A stretch of 64,000 nucleotides of DNA from Neisseria canis (GCF_900636765.1 NZ_LR134313.1:1674001-1738000); one strand, 5' to 3'; positions 48,216-57,754 are shown, counted from the stretch's first letter. The notes: generated by a model from the sequence alone, not told the origin. Made by a program: numbers and translations.

Positions 48216-48821
48216 ATGAAAATCGTGCACTTAGGGCAGGCTGAATATTTGCCTACTTTTGAGGCAATGAAGAAATTTAATGATTCACGCACCGAAAGCA
48301 CGCAAGACGAGCTGTGGATAGTGGAACATCCGCCCGTGTTCACGCAAGGTTTGGCCGGGAAACCCGAGCATTTGTTAATCCAAGATGATATTCCCGTTGT
48401 GCAAATCGACAGAGGCGGGCAGGTTACTTATCACGGCCCCGGGCAATTGGTTGTTTATACCATGATCGATTTCAAACGCCGTAAAACAAGCGTGCGCCGA
48501 ATTGTTACCGCTTTGGAAAACAGCATTATTGATACTTTATCGTCTTACGGAATATCAGCTTATGCCGAACCCAAAAGGCCGGGGGTGTATGTTGAAAGTA
48601 AAAAAATTGCTTCTCTGGGTTTGAGAATTAAAAACGGTTCGGTTTATCACGGATTGGCATTGAACGTAAATATGGATTTGAAACCTTTTACCCATATCAA
48701 CCCTTGCGGTTACGCAGGATTGGAAATGACGCAAATAGCCGATTTTGTAAAGCCTTGTCCTCCTCTGACTGAGGTGGCTGAGAAGCTGACAATTAATTTG
48801 CAAGAAAAGCTGGCGATTTAA
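48216..48821 (+). CDS. lipB: Lipoyl(octanoyl) transferase LipB
   Basis: LipB moves octanoyl from acyl carrier protein to the lipoyl domains of 2-oxoacid dehydrogenases and the glycine cleavage H protein. The 201-residue protein has [20 protein letters not shown], the acyl-binding catalytic Lys in [10 protein letters not shown], and the Cys in [13 protein letters not shown]. It is encoded between ybeD and lipA. Length is typical. Confidence 0.96.
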   Translation: MKIVHLGQAEYLPTFEAMKKFNDSRTESTQDELWIVEHPPVFTQGLAGKPEHLLIQDDIPVVQIDRGGQVTYHGPGQLVVYTMIDFKRRKTSVRRIVTALENSIIDTLSSYGISAYAEPKRPGVYVESKKIASLGLRIKNGSVYHGLALNVNMDLKPFTHINPCGYAGLEMTQIADFVKPCPPLTEVAEKLTINLQEKLAI

Positions 48822-48931
48822 AGCGGCGCCTTATGTTTTACCCTAAGAAAATTTAATGTCACAAATATTTAAAGATATAAATTGAAATTTAATAATTAAA
48901 GCCTCAAGAGAATTGCGAAAGAATACTTGAA

Positions 48932-49906
48932 ATGAATAATGAAATACCTGCCAAACTTGATAATGCCCAAGGTGTAAAGCATAAAGGCGCAGCCAAAACA
49001 GCCCGTATCCCGATTAAAGTTGTACCTTTGGAACAAAAGCTCAAAAAGCCTGAATGGATTCGGGCTAAATTGCCAAATAATAAAAAATTTTTCGAAATTA
49101 AAAATATTCTTCGCGACCAAAAAATGCACACAGTATGTGAGGAAGCAAGTTGCCCCAATATCGGCGAATGTTTCAGTAAAGGTACGGCCACTTTTATGAT
49201 TATGGGCGACATCTGTACGCGCCGCTGCCCGTTTTGCGATGTGGGACACGGCCGCCCAAATCCTCTGGATACAGATGAACCGAAAAATCTGGCCGAATCA
49301 GTTGCAGCAATGAATTTGCGCTATGTTGTCATCACTTCCGTAGATAGAGACGATTTGCGTGATGGCGGAGCACAGCATTTTGCCGATTGCATCCAAGCCA
49401 TCCGCGAGCGTAGTCCGAATACCAAAATTGAAATTCTAGTACCCGATTTTCGCGGGCGATTGGATATAGCACTGCAAATTCTCGCACAAACACCCCCGGA
49501 TGTGATGAACCACAATTTGGAAACCCATCCACGATTGTATAAACAGGCGCGTCCGGGATCCGACTATAAACATTCTCTTGAATTGCTGCGCCGCTATAAA
49601 GAAATGATGCCGCATATTCCTACGAAATCAGGCATTATGGTCGGTTTGGGAGAAACGGATGAAGAAGTGCGTGAAATCATGCGTGATATGAGGGCGCACA
49701 ATATCGAAATGATTACCGTAGGCCAATACCTGCAACCGAGCGACGGCCACTTGCCTGTGCTGCGTTATGTAACTCCCCAGCAGTTTAAAGAATTTGAAAA
49801 AGAGGCTTACGACATGGGATTTACCAATGCTGCAATCGGTGCAATGGTAAGGTCAAGCTATCACGCTGATGAACAAGCAGAGCATGCTTGGAAAAACGAA
49901 GCGTAA
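48932..49906 (+). CDS. lipA: Lipoyl synthase LipA
   Basis: A radical-SAM enzyme that inserts two sulfurs into octanoyl groups. The 324-residue product has the auxiliary cluster motif [12 protein letters not shown] (CxxxxCxxxxxC), the radical-SAM motif [17 protein letters not shown], and the C-terminal RSSY whose Ser completes the auxiliary cluster. An N-terminal extension (~55 residues, rich in Lys) is somewhat long. The gap of 110 bp after lipB is AT-rich; a separate promoter is possible. Confidence 0.96.
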   Translation: MNNEIPAKLDNAQGVKHKGAAKTARIPIKVVPLEQKLKKPEWIRAKLPNNKKFFEIKNILRDQKMHTVCEEASCPNIGECFSKGTATFMIMGDICTRRCPFCDVGHGRPNPLDTDEPKNLAESVAAMNLRYVVITSVDRDDLRDGGAQHFADCIQAIRERSPNTKIEILVPDFRGRLDIALQILAQTPPDVMNHNLETHPRLYKQARPGSDYKHSLELLRRYKEMMPHIPTKSGIMVGLGETDEEVREIMRDMRAHNIEMITVGQYLQPSDGHLPVLRYVTPQQFKEFEKEAYDMGFTNAAIGAMVRSSYHADEQAEHAWKNEA

Positions 49907-49928
49907 AATAGTATGATCTAGGCAAACT

Positions 49929-49970
49929 AAGAATAGGCCTGTCTGAAATTTTCAGACAGGCCTATTCTTT
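49929..49970 (+). terminator. Long DUS-pair terminator after lipA (variant AGGCCTGTCTGAA)
   Basis: AAGAATAGGCCTGTCTGAAA and TTTCAGACAGGCCTATTCTT form a 20-bp stem. The core is CCTGTCTGAA, but the preceding bases are GG rather than TG. Confidence 0.8.
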
Positions 49971-49989
49971 AAGTAATTAAACACATCGC

Positions 49990-50018
49990 TTGTGTAGGAA
50001 ATATAAAGTATGTATAAT
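49990..50018 (+). promoter_or_regulatory. Sigma70 promoter of the rpsF operon
   Basis: TTGTGT and TATAAT with 17-bp spacing, giving a transcript start near 50025 and a leader of about 60 nt before rpsF. Confidence 0.65.
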
Positions 50019-50022
50019 CCAC

Positions 50023-50074
50023 AGGTTTTTAACCTTGCCTTTCGCTTTCGCATGGCAAAAGGCTGTTTAAACCG
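50023..50074 (+). promoter_or_regulatory. Candidate S6:S18 ribosomal protein leader motif
   Basis: Leader pairing between GGTTTTTAA...GCCTTT and AAAGGC...TTTAAACC, ending with ACCG next to the AAGGAG site. Such a stem with a CCG box binds the S6:S18 complex in other bacteria and represses translation. I inferred this from pairing and location only. Confidence 0.45.
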
Positions 50075-50086
50075 TAAGGAGATAAC

Positions 50087-50473
50087 ATGCGTCATTATGA
50101 GATCGTGTTTATCGTTCATCCTGATCAAAGCGAGCAAGTTCCCGCTATGGTTGAGCGTTACAAAGCACTTGTTACTGAAAACGGCGGTACAATCCACCGT
50201 TTGGAAGATTGGGGTCGTCGCCAGTTGGCATACCCGATTAACAAAATTCACAAAGCACATTATGTTTTGATGAACATTGAAACTGCTCCTGAAGTAGTGG
50301 ATGAATTGGAAACTGCATTCCGCTTTAACGATGCAGTATTGCGTCATCTGACCATCAAAACCAAAGCTGCGGTTACCGAAGCTTCTCCGATGATGAAAGA
50401 CGAGAAGTCTAAAAGCTTGCTGGGCGCAGAAGCCGCACCTGCAGAAGTTACAGAAGAAGCCGCTGAAGCCTAA
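50087..50473 (+). CDS. rpsF: 30S ribosomal protein S6
   Basis: S6 binds with S18 to the platform of the 30S subunit. The 128-residue product starts [20 protein letters not shown] and has [19 protein letters not shown] and [13 protein letters not shown]. The acidic Ala/Glu-rich tail ([13 protein letters not shown]) is typical. AAGGAG lies seven bases upstream. It heads the operon rpsF-priB-rpsR-rplI. Confidence 0.97.
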   Translation: MRHYEIVFIVHPDQSEQVPAMVERYKALVTENGGTIHRLEDWGRRQLAYPINKIHKAHYVLMNIETAPEVVDELETAFRFNDAVLRHLTIKTKAAVTEASPMMKDEKSKSLLGAEAAPAEVTEEAAEA

Positions 50474-50475
50474 GT

Positions 50476-50772
50476 TTGGATAATTTATTCCAAATAACTG
50501 CCGAACTGACCCAAACCAAAGAGCTGCGTTACACACCTGCAGGTATTCCTGTTTTAGATGTGGTACTTAAGCATGAATCTTGGCAAACAGAAAACGGACA
50601 AAAGTGTTTGGTTAAGTTTGAATTACCTGCAAAAATTGTGGGCGAACAGGCTAAAAGCTGGCAGTATCGAGAAAATACCATGGTGGCAGTAAACGGTTTT
50701 TTAGCACAGCGCAGCCAGCAGATATTCAAGCCGATACTGCGGATTCAAAATATTCAAGAATATAAAGGTTAA
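50476..50772 (+). CDS. priB: Primosomal replication protein N (PriB)
   Basis: PriB is a single-stranded-DNA-binding OB-fold protein that helps restart stalled replication with PriA. The 98-residue product shows DNLFQITAELTQTKELRYTPAGIPVLDVVLKHES and the later FLAQRSQQIFKPILRIQNIQEY. It uses a TTG start two bases after the rpsF stop, fitting tight coupling. The operon position between rpsF and rpsR is conserved in many proteobacteria. Confidence 0.93.
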   Translation: MDNLFQITAELTQTKELRYTPAGIPVLDVVLKHESWQTENGQKCLVKFELPAKIVGEQAKSWQYRENTMVAVNGFLAQRSQQIFKPILRIQNIQEYKG

Positions 50773-50778
50773 ACGACA

Positions 50779-51009
50779 ATGGCTCGTCAATCATTTAAAC
50801 GTAGAAAATTCTGCCGTTTCACGGCTGAAAAAATCCAAGAAGTGGATTACAAACAAGTTGATTTGCTGAAAGATTTTATTTCTGAAAACGGCAAAATCAT
50901 TCCTGCCCGTATTACCGGCACCAAAGCCCGCTACCAACGCCAATTGACTACTGCAATCAAACGTGCACGTTTCTTGGCATTGCTGCCTTACACTGATCAA
51001 CACAAATAA
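50779..51009 (+). CDS. rpsR: 30S ribosomal protein S18
   Basis: The 76-residue S18 protein with [47 protein letters not shown] and basic ending. The Cys in KFCRF is typical of one zinc-ligand form, but only one of the usual Cys positions is retained. It pairs with S6. Located six bases after priB. Confidence 0.97.
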   Translation: MARQSFKRRKFCRFTAEKIQEVDYKQVDLLKDFISENGKIIPARITGTKARYQRQLTTAIKRARFLALLPYTDQHK

Positions 51010-51026
51010 TTTGGGAGAGTCAGACT

Positions 51027-51479
51027 ATGCAAATTATCCTGTTAGAAAAAATCGGTGGATTGGGCAACTTAGGTGATGTGGTTACCGTTAAAAACGGTTA
51101 TGCCCGTAACTATTTGATTCCTCAAGCCAAAGCAAAACGCGCAACTGCTGAAAACTTGAAAGAGTTTGAAGAGCGTCGTGCTGAATTGGAAGCAAAACAA
51201 GCTGCTATTTTGGCTGATGCAAAAGAGCGTCAGTCTAAATTGGATGGCCAAACAATTACTGTTGCTCAAAAAGCAGGTGTAGACGGTCGTTTGTTCGGTT
51301 CTGTTACCAATGCGGATATTGCAGAAGCCATTAAAGCCAGCGGTGTTGAAGTGGTTAAATCCAACGTACGTTTACCCGACGGCCCATTTAAAGCAATCGG
51401 TGAGTATGAAGTAGAAGTTGCTTTACACTCAGACGCTGTAGCCACAATTACTATAGCAGTTGTTGGCGCTACCGAATAA
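51027..51479 (+). CDS. rplI: 50S ribosomal protein L9
   Basis: L9 is a two-domain protein joined by a long helix on the large subunit. The 150-residue product shows [33 protein letters not shown], a charged central helix ([20 protein letters not shown]) and the C-terminal [14 protein letters not shown]. It is the last gene of the operon and is followed by a strong terminator. Confidence 0.97.
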   Translation: MQIILLEKIGGLGNLGDVVTVKNGYARNYLIPQAKAKRATAENLKEFEERRAELEAKQAAILADAKERQSKLDGQTITVAQKAGVDGRLFGSVTNADIAEAIKASGVEVVKSNVRLPDGPFKAIGEYEVEVALHSDAVATITIAVVGATE

Positions 51480-51503
51480 CAGCTGAGTAACTAAATAAAC
51501 TGG

Positions 51504-51542
51504 AACCCTTTAAAGTCAATTTGAGATTTTAAAGGGTTTTTT
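51504..51542 (+). terminator. Rho-independent terminator of the rpsF operon
   Basis: AACCCTTTAAA and TTTAAAGGGTT followed by a T-run; the hairpin is not made of uptake sequence. Confidence 0.85.
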
Positions 51543-51981
51543 ATTAGATTAATTATTAGGGGTAAAGTAGATTAGCACCAAGTATCACAACAAAAGTAGT
51601 AGTGAAAACCCCTACGGTCTTGGTATAATATTTAAAGCTAATTTGCTTAAGCCACAAATTTTATTCAAAAACTCTTCTATTAAATCGCCGTCTACTGATT
51701 TGGGCGCTCGCTTATGATTCGCTGAAATTGATGGTGTTTACTTAAGTTGTCGCCCAACTCAACCGCAATAATCACCACATCCGTATTTGCTACGGCGGCA
51801 ATTTATGATAGTGCGGTAAGTAGTTCAACTGCATTTCTCCTACATCAGCTTAAACGACTGTGACAACATGTTTGTACGATTTCTCCTACTGAAGCACATT
51901 ACGACTAAACACGGTTGATATCGTTTTATGCATGTGACAACCACGTCGTGAGATTGATAGTAAAGTGCTTATTTTAAGGTA
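51543..51981. other. Gene-free region, possibly decayed DNA
   Basis: About 440 bp between the rplI terminator and the JmjC-like gene hold no ORF of useful length in either strand and no DUS. On the minus strand a short open stretch (DGDLIEEFLNKICGLSKL) could be the end of a lost gene, but I recognise no family. No tRNA-like cloverleaf was found by eye. Confidence 0.5.
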
Positions 51982-52860
51982 TCAGCGAGGTAAGCCCTTG
52001 GTAAGGGCTTTTTCCGCGCGTTTAACAGCCAGCTGCTCTTTCCAATCCATATAACGTCCGCGGTAGCGCGCTTTCATCAGGTTGTCGAATTTGCGCTGCA
52101 CGGTCAGATTCCAGAGGCTGTGTGCTTTAACTGCCCAACTCTCATCCCAAGCACGCAATGAGATGGAAAAGGAGCCGTCGAGGTATTTCATCCAATGCCA
52201 CCAGCCTGTGGGCATAAATAATGTGTCGCCGTGTTCTAAAAAGCATTCGATGCCTTCTACGCCTTCGAGAGCGGGGAAGCGTTGGGTATCAGGGTGTTCG
52301 ACGCTGTAATCTTCCAGAGCGTAGGTAGCGTAGGGTATGCGGTAGAGCCGTTCTTTCCATTTGTAATCGAACAGGATAATGTGTTTGCGTCCGAAATGGG
52401 TGTGGAAGATATGAGCCATGTCGATATCGTAATGCAGAAAGGTTTCCGAGCCGGCTCCGCCGAAAAACATGGTGGGGTATTTGTCGAGAAAGCCACCCAT
52501 CAAGTCTTTGGGAAAAATGTAATCGTTGAGCAGATTAGGGGCGTGTTTGATGGGGTCGAACAGGAAAATCCGCAAATCGGTAGGTTCGCGTTTGATCAGG
52601 TCGATGTAGTCGCCGAATTTCATCTCTGTGCTGGCTGCGTTAATCGGGGCTGCGGGATCGGCTTTGCTGCTGTCGTAAAGTGGAACGGTAATGTCGCCGA
52701 TGGTCTCTTTCATGTAATCCAACGACCATTTGTTGTGTGCAGGCCAGCTTCGGGCCATGTTTTTAATTACCAGCGGACGGCGGGGTTTGAGATAGTATTG
52801 GCGGAAATCTTCGCAGCTGATGTTGTCGACCACGTCAATCGGGGTAAGTTTGAAGCCCAT
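51982..52860 (-). CDS. Cupin-like (JmjC/cupin_8) domain protein
   Basis: A 292-residue protein resembling Fe(II)/2-oxoglutarate-dependent oxygenases of the JmjC/cupin_8 type. The iron ligands fit HYD in ETFLHYDIDMAHIF and the later His in PTGWWHWMKYL. The phrase RPLVIKNMARSWPA near the start and the GDTLFMPTGWWHW segment are conserved in this family, which includes ribosomal protein and amino acid hydroxylases. The target is unknown. It is monocistronic, with a DUS hairpin upstream at 52952-52992. Confidence 0.85.
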   Translation of the reverse strand: MGFKLTPIDVVDNISCEDFRQYYLKPRRPLVIKNMARSWPAHNKWSLDYMKETIGDITVPLYDSSKADPAAPINAASTEMKFGDYIDLIKREPTDLRIFLFDPIKHAPNLLNDYIFPKDLMGGFLDKYPTMFFGGAGSETFLHYDIDMAHIFHTHFGRKHIILFDYKWKERLYRIPYATYALEDYSVEHPDTQRFPALEGVEGIECFLEHGDTLFMPTGWWHWMKYLDGSFSISLRAWDESWAVKAHSLWNLTVQRKFDNLMKARYRGRYMDWKEQLAVKRAEKALTKGLPR

Positions 52861-52951
52861 GTTGGTTCTGTAATTGAAAGTAAAGTTGTAATTTTAGTTA
52901 AATTTATTTGGCAGGCAAACTGTTTTTATATAAACGGGGTGCTTTGTTTAT

Positions 52952-52992
52952 AAACGATGCCTGTCTGAAAGCTTTTCAGACAGGCATCGTTT
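52952..52992 (-). terminator. DUS-pair terminator after the ricin-type lectin gene
   Basis: AAACGATGCCTGTCTGAAA and TTTCAGACAGGCATCGTTT, a long 19-bp stem around a four-base GCTT-like loop. Confidence 0.82.
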
Positions 52993-53005
52993 GAGGGTTT
53001 AAAAA

Positions 53006-53512
53006 TTAATAGGCGGATATGTCGAATCGTTGGCCGCGGCTGCCGTCGCAGCGGTATAGGCCGATTTGATTTTTAAGTTTGCCTGCATCCAAGCATTTGT
53101 TGTTGAGCTCGCTGCGGATGGTCCTGCCTTCGCGGTACCATTTTTGGTTGCTTTTGCCGTGGCATTGATAGGCAATAACAGGCGCACCGTCGTGGGTTTG
53201 GTTGCCGGCCACGTCTAAACATAATCCTTTTACATGGATGTTGTTATTGGAGAAAGTGAACTGTTGGTTGCTTTTACCGTGGCAAGTGTGGGCGATGATG
53301 TCTTTATTGTTTGCACCGCTTAAGTCAAGACATTTATCATCAGCAGTTTGGATAAGGTAAGTGCGTGATTGTTCATGCCTGCGTGGAAGCGGCTTGCGCT
53401 CGGAGCGTGGCGCTTCTATGCGGGTGTCAGTATTGATATCTTCGGGATGGACTATATAAATGCAGCCGCCTAATATTAAGGGGAAAAGATACAAACAGTG
53501 TTTCGATTTCAT
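53006..53512 (-). CDS. Ricin-type beta-trefoil lectin domain lipoprotein
   Basis: A 168-residue exported protein: signal with lipobox LYLFPLILGGC, a charged linker (ERKPLPRRHEQ), then one beta-trefoil (~50-168). The repeated QxW-like motifs are present as KSNQQFTF, KSNQKWY and RGQRFDI, with DNKCLDLSG / GLCLDVAG / NKCLDAGK repeats typical of ricin B-lectins that bind galactose or N-acetylgalactosamine. Here a single lectin domain is attached to the membrane without a catalytic partner. It could bind host glycans or mucin. Substrate unknown. Confidence 0.85.
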   Translation of the reverse strand: MKSKHCLYLFPLILGGCIYIVHPEDINTDTRIEAPRSERKPLPRRHEQSRTYLIQTADDKCLDLSGANNKDIIAHTCHGKSNQQFTFSNNNIHVKGLCLDVAGNQTHDGAPVIAYQCHGKSNQKWYREGRTIRSELNNKCLDAGKLKNQIGLYRCDGSRGQRFDISAY

Positions 53513-53617
53513 AAATTGTTTCCTTGTTATATTGTGTTTGATTAATTTTGTAGACCATCTTATACAAGCATTTTTGAAATACTCGGTTTCATGCTTCTTA
53601 TGGTTTAACGGATGGTA

Positions 53618-53648
53618 AATGCCTGTCTGATATTTTCAGACAGGCATT
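53618..53648 (-). terminator. Imperfect DUS-pair terminator after ctpA
   Basis: AATGCCTGTCTGA and TCAGACAGGCATT around TATTT; the first arm has TGATA instead of TGAAA. Confidence 0.6.
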
Positions 53649-53675
53649 GATGTTTAATAGCAATATCTTGAAAGT

Positions 53676-55130
53676 TTATTCTTTATCTTCTTTATTATCT
53701 TTTTTTGGTGCGGGCTTTTTTGCTGCCAAGCCTAAAGATTTTTGCCATTGGGTCGGAGATTTTACCAATTCTAAGGCTTTTCTCAATTGATCGTCTTTGG
53801 CAGGATTGGGCTCGCGGCGCGAAGAGAGGTCTTCCTTCTCTTCTTTTTCATCTTTTTTTGTCCCGGATGAGGATTCATCAGGTTCGAAGATGTTGCCGTT
53901 TACTTCCGTACCGCCGCTCGGGTTACCGATATGGCCGGCAAGATCGGCTTCGCGGCTTTCAAATAAGCGCTTTTTATCTTTCACTTCTACATCCGGCACG
54001 ATGCCTTGAGCTTGAATCGAGCGGTCATGAGGGGTGTAGTAAAGAGCGGTGGTTAGTTTAACCGCACCGCCGTTTGAAAGCGGCAATACGGTTTGTACTG
54101 AGCCTTTACCGAAGCTTTGCGTACCTACGACAACGGCGCGTTTATGGTCTTGCAGCGCACCGGCTACGATTTCGGAAGCTGAAGCGGAGCCTGAGTTGAT
54201 CAAGATGGTAATCGGAATATGTTTCATTTCAGCGGGTACGCCCGACAGCGGGTCTTGCCCCATACCGATCATATAATCTTTTTTAACGGAAGAAAGTTTC
54301 AAGCCTTCTTTGCCGTCACGTCCTTTGGTGCTGACTACCGGTTGGCCTTCTTTTAAGAAGGCGGCCGATACACCTACCGCACCGTTGAGCAAACCGCCCG
54401 GATCGTCGCGCAAGTCGATAATCAAGCCTTTGAGTGCGCCGCTGTTTTCTTTATGCAAGGCTTTGAGTGCGTCATTGAGGGCGGCAACCGTGCGCTCTTG
54501 GAATTGGCTGATACGCACATAACCGTAGCCCGGCTCAAGCAGCTTGTGTCGTACGCTTTTTACTTTAATGACGGCGCGGGTAATTTTTACGGTAATCGGT
54601 TTGTTAACATCTTTACGGGAAAGGGTTAAGGTAACGGATGTTCCGGGTTTGCCGCGCATTTTCTTCACGGCTTCGTGTACGGTCATACCTCGGGTGGATA
54701 CGCCGTCGATTTTGGCAATAAAGTCGCCGCTTTTTACGCCGGCACGTTCGGCGGGTGTGTCTTCAATCGGGGCGATTACTTTTACGAAGCTGTCTTCCGC
54801 TCCGATTTCCATGCCCAAGCCGCCGAATTCGCCTGAAGTTGACTCTTTCAGGTCGGTATAGTCTTTTTTCGTCATAAACTCAGAGTGCGGATCCAATCCG
54901 GCAACCATGCCTTTCATGGCGCCTTCGAGCAACTCTTCGTCGGTTTTGTCTTGATAATAATTGGCTTTAATCTGCCCGTATACCTCTGCCATGGTGCGGA
55001 TAGATTGCACGGGCAGTGGGTTTTGGCTGCTTTTTTCTGCCGCATAGCTTTGAACGCTCAAGCTCAGTGCTACGCCGCTGAATGCGCCGAGGGTATAAAG
55101 GGCGACTTTTTTCAAAGTGGAATTGGCCAT
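53676..55130 (-). CDS. ctpA: C-terminal processing protease (S41 family)
   Basis: A 484-residue periplasmic protease. The signal anchor is ALYTLGAFSGVALSLSVQSYA. A PDZ domain (GGLGMEIGAEDSFVKVIAPIEDTPAERAGVKSGD) precedes the catalytic region with Ser in GSASASEIVAG and Lys in TQSFGKGSVQTV. The tail is Lys/Glu and Pro rich. Members trim peptidoglycan hydrolases or secreted proteins. The ATG at 55130 is preferred to upstream in-frame starts. It is adjacent to an EnvC-like gene, an arrangement common in proteobacteria. Confidence 0.93.
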   Translation of the reverse strand: MANSTLKKVALYTLGAFSGVALSLSVQSYAAEKSSQNPLPVQSIRTMAEVYGQIKANYYQDKTDEELLEGAMKGMVAGLDPHSEFMTKKDYTDLKESTSGEFGGLGMEIGAEDSFVKVIAPIEDTPAERAGVKSGDFIAKIDGVSTRGMTVHEAVKKMRGKPGTSVTLTLSRKDVNKPITVKITRAVIKVKSVRHKLLEPGYGYVRISQFQERTVAALNDALKALHKENSGALKGLIIDLRDDPGGLLNGAVGVSAAFLKEGQPVVSTKGRDGKEGLKLSSVKKDYMIGMGQDPLSGVPAEMKHIPITILINSGSASASEIVAGALQDHKRAVVVGTQSFGKGSVQTVLPLSNGGAVKLTTALYYTPHDRSIQAQGIVPDVEVKDKKRLFESREADLAGHIGNPSGGTEVNGNIFEPDESSSGTKKDEKEEKEDLSSRREPNPAKDDQLRKALELVKSPTQWQKSLGLAAKKPAPKKDNKEDKE

Positions 55131-55246
55131 TATTCTTGCTTTCTCTTTCTTTCCGTTCTGTCGGAGGACAGTTGTGAACTGTGGAACTTTATTGGATTTA
55201 TTTTTCAGGAGCAACCAATGATGGGTAAAAATATGCTAATAAATCG

Positions 55247-56503
55247 TTACCTTATCCATGAAAGCGGGTTCATAGGCTGGTTGCGGTAGCGTATTTCGAA
55301 ATACAAACCTTGCTCGCCGGCAGGTAAAGTGCCGCTTGTGCCGATGTAGCTGCCGGAGCCGACATTGGCACCGCCGCTCACGCCGATACTGTTGAGGCCT
55401 GTGTAAATGCTGACATAGCCGCCGCCGTGATCTATTACAACCGTATTGCCGTAGCCGCCAAGTGTACCGGCATAGGCGACGGTGCCCGATGCAACGCTGC
55501 TGACACCCGAAGGAGGTGTGGCGAAAAATACGCCGCGCCATGTACCGCCGGTGGAGCGCGCTTGGCCGAAGCGGCCTGCAACACTGCCGCCCACAGGTTT
55601 GTGTAATCTGCCTTGCATACGGCTGAAGCTCCCGCCCTGGCTTTGATCAGGGCCGGATAAAGCGCGGTCTTCTGCGGTAAGGTTGCCGCGGGGAATGGTG
55701 TTGTTTTTTTGTTTGGTTTGTTTTTGTGCTTGATTGGATTTTTTGATGCGCTCTTGTGCGGCTTGTTTGCGGCTTTGGGCCTGAGCTTTTCGGCTGGCGG
55801 TGTTGCGGCGTGAAATATCTGCGAGGATATTGTTCAGCCGGCGCTCGTCTTCGCGCAGTTTTGCGATTTTTTGTGTTTGGTTGCTGATTTGGGCATTGAG
55901 TTCGTTGCTTTGTTGCTGCGCCGTGCTGCGGGTTTTGCCCAGTTTTTTGAGGGCGGCCTGCTGGGCTGCTTTCAGTTTTTTCAAGCGGTTCAGCTCGGTA
56001 TCGATGGCTTTTTCCTGTTGCTCCAGCTCTTTTTGCTGTTTGACCAGATTGTGTATGACTTGTTCGTTGGCTTGGTTGATGTGTTTGATATATTGCAGGT
56101 AGCGGGCTTTTTGGCCGGGCTCTGCATTTTTTAGAAACAGTGAAATGGAATTGGGCTGACGGTTTTTATAATGGCCGGCGAGCAGGCGGGTGATTTGCGC
56201 TTTGGTGCCGGTTACTTCGGTTTTGACTTGTTCCAGCTCGCTTTGCAGTTTCTGCAGCTGGTTCCACGCTGCATTCTGCTGGCGGGTAATGGCGGCCAGC
56301 TCTCTGCGGGCTTTTTCCAATGCGTTCAGACTGGCACTGAGGGCGGCTTGGGCGCGGCGCTGGGCGGCCTGTTTTTGTTTCAGGTCGGTTTGCGCGTTGC
56401 TGATGGCTTTTTGAATATTGTGGAGCTCTTTGGGGCCGGGCTGTGCAAATGACGGGGCGCTCAGGCACAAAAGGGCAGTGAGTAACAGGGGTTTCAGTTG
56501 CAT
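55247..56503 (-). CDS. EnvC-like murein hydrolase activator (M23 family)
   Basis: A 418-residue exported protein: signal (LLLTALLCLSAPSFA), long coiled coil (~20-250, Gln/Lys/Ala rich) and a LytM domain (~310-418). The metal-binding His/Asp positions are lost: the expected H-x-G-x-D segment is WRGVFF, and HLS near the end is YTG. This is the pattern of EnvC, which activates amidases instead of cutting peptidoglycan. It lies upstream of ctpA on the same strand with only 116 bp between. Confidence 0.88.
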   Translation of the reverse strand: MQLKPLLLTALLCLSAPSFAQPGPKELHNIQKAISNAQTDLKQKQAAQRRAQAALSASLNALEKARRELAAITRQQNAAWNQLQKLQSELEQVKTEVTGTKAQITRLLAGHYKNRQPNSISLFLKNAEPGQKARYLQYIKHINQANEQVIHNLVKQQKELEQQEKAIDTELNRLKKLKAAQQAALKKLGKTRSTAQQQSNELNAQISNQTQKIAKLREDERRLNNILADISRRNTASRKAQAQSRKQAAQERIKKSNQAQKQTKQKNNTIPRGNLTAEDRALSGPDQSQGGSFSRMQGRLHKPVGGSVAGRFGQARSTGGTWRGVFFATPPSGVSSVASGTVAYAGTLGGYGNTVVIDHGGGYVSIYTGLNSIGVSGGANVGSGSYIGTSGTLPAGEQGLYFEIRYRNQPMNPLSWIR

Positions 56504-56641
56504 GGTTGATTATGGTTAAGCAGACGAAATTTTACCGGATTATAACGGATTTGCGCTTACCGGGCAGCCCTATTGTATTTAGTGGATTGATACCCATATT
56601 GTGCATTATCTTTACACATCAATTGATATATGAAATCCAGC

Positions 56642-57190
56642 ATGAATCTGACAGATCATTTTCTGATTGCTTCTCTTTCTATGAGCGATATGTTTTTTGA
56701 AAACAGCGTGGTGTATTTATGCGAACACAATGAAGACGGCGCATTGGGCGTGATTATCAACAAGCCTTCTCCCGTAACTATGGATTTGGTGTTTGAAGCG
56801 GCGGGGCATCATACGCCGGAACGGTTTAAGGGCGAGTGGGTGATGATGGGCGGGCCGGTGCAGATAGACCGCGGCTTTGTGGTGCATATGCCGATTGGTT
56901 CGTGGCAGAGCAGCCTTGCGGTAAACGACCATGTGGCGATGACGACTTCACGCGATATTATCGAGAAACTCAGCCAGCCGGATTTGGTTGAGAAAGCAAT
57001 CATTACCATCGGCTATGCAAGCTGGTCGAAAGGGCAGCTGGAACAGGAGTTGATGGACAATTCTTGGCTGACCGTACCGGCTGATGAGCAGATTCTGTTT
57101 GATTTGCCGCATGAAGAGCGTTATGAGGCGGCATTGGCAAAATTGGGCGTGTCGCCGCAAACCTTAATGGGCGGAGCGGGGCATGCCTGA
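56642..57190 (+). CDS. AlgH/YqgE family protein (UPF0301)
   Basis: A 182-residue protein with the DUF179 pattern: [65 protein letters not shown], and [14 protein letters not shown]. Function is unknown; AlgH was linked to alginate regulation in Pseudomonas. Start at 56642 is chosen by similarity; 56630 is possible. It overlaps ruvX by eight bases, a conserved neighbour in many bacteria. Confidence 0.9.
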   Translation: MNLTDHFLIASLSMSDMFFENSVVYLCEHNEDGALGVIINKPSPVTMDLVFEAAGHHTPERFKGEWVMMGGPVQIDRGFVVHMPIGSWQSSLAVNDHVAMTTSRDIIEKLSQPDLVEKAIITIGYASWSKGQLEQELMDNSWLTVPADEQILFDLPHEERYEAALAKLGVSPQTLMGGAGHA

Positions 57191-57665
57191 GTTGATTAAG
57201 GCGCCGCGCGGCACGGCTTTGGCTTTTGATTTCGGCGAAGTGCGCATCGGGGTGGCGCAAGGCGACGCGGAACTCGGTTTGGCGCATCCGCTTGCGACTG
57301 TAACGGGCGAAAGCAATGAGACGAAGTTTGCCGCCATCGATAAATTGGTTAAAGAGTGGCAGCCGAACTATTTTGCCGTGGGGCTGCCTACTTACACGGA
57401 TGGCCAAGAGCATGAGTTAACCCGCTTGTCGCGCAAATTCGGCCGCCGTTTGCACGGGCGCTACCATCTTCCCGTGTATTGGGTGGACGAGCGTTTGTCA
57501 TCGGTTTATGCCGAAGGCTTGCTGGCTGAAGCGCAGGTGTTCGGCCGCAAGCAGAAAAGCGTGCTTGACCAAGTGGCGGCGCAGGCGATTTTGCACAGTT
57601 TGTTTGAAGGCGGTGCGGTCGAGTGTTTTAGCGGAGAGCAGAATGGGGATGCCATGCCTGTCTGA
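57183..57665 (+). CDS. ruvX: Putative Holliday junction resolvase / rRNA nuclease RuvX (YqgF)
   Basis: A 160-residue RNase H-fold protein: [17 protein letters not shown] (first Asp), [31 protein letters not shown] (Asp-Glu) and the C-terminal [19 protein letters not shown]. YqgF processes 16S rRNA ends in E. coli. The last four codons and TGA (AMPV-stop) come from a DUS: the stop lies within TGCCTGTCTGAA. An adjacent inverted DUS completes a hairpin. Confidence 0.92.
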   Translation: MPELIKAPRGTALAFDFGEVRIGVAQGDAELGLAHPLATVTGESNETKFAAIDKLVKEWQPNYFAVGLPTYTDGQEHELTRLSRKFGRRLHGRYHLPVYWVDERLSSVYAEGLLAEAQVFGRKQKSVLDQVAAQAILHSLFEGGAVECFSGEQNGDAMPV

Positions 57666-57686
57666 AAACCTTTTCAGACAGGCATG
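57653..57686 (+). terminator. DUS-pair terminator overlapping the ruvX stop codon
   Basis: CATGCCTGTCTGAAAA / TTTTCAGACAGGCATG. The first arm encodes the last codons and the TGA of ruvX. Confidence 0.78.
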
Positions 57687-57754
57687 GTCATATGAATTAC
57701 AGGTAAAACGGCTTGTTAAACATACTTAAATAATTAAACCTAAGAGGATATGCA

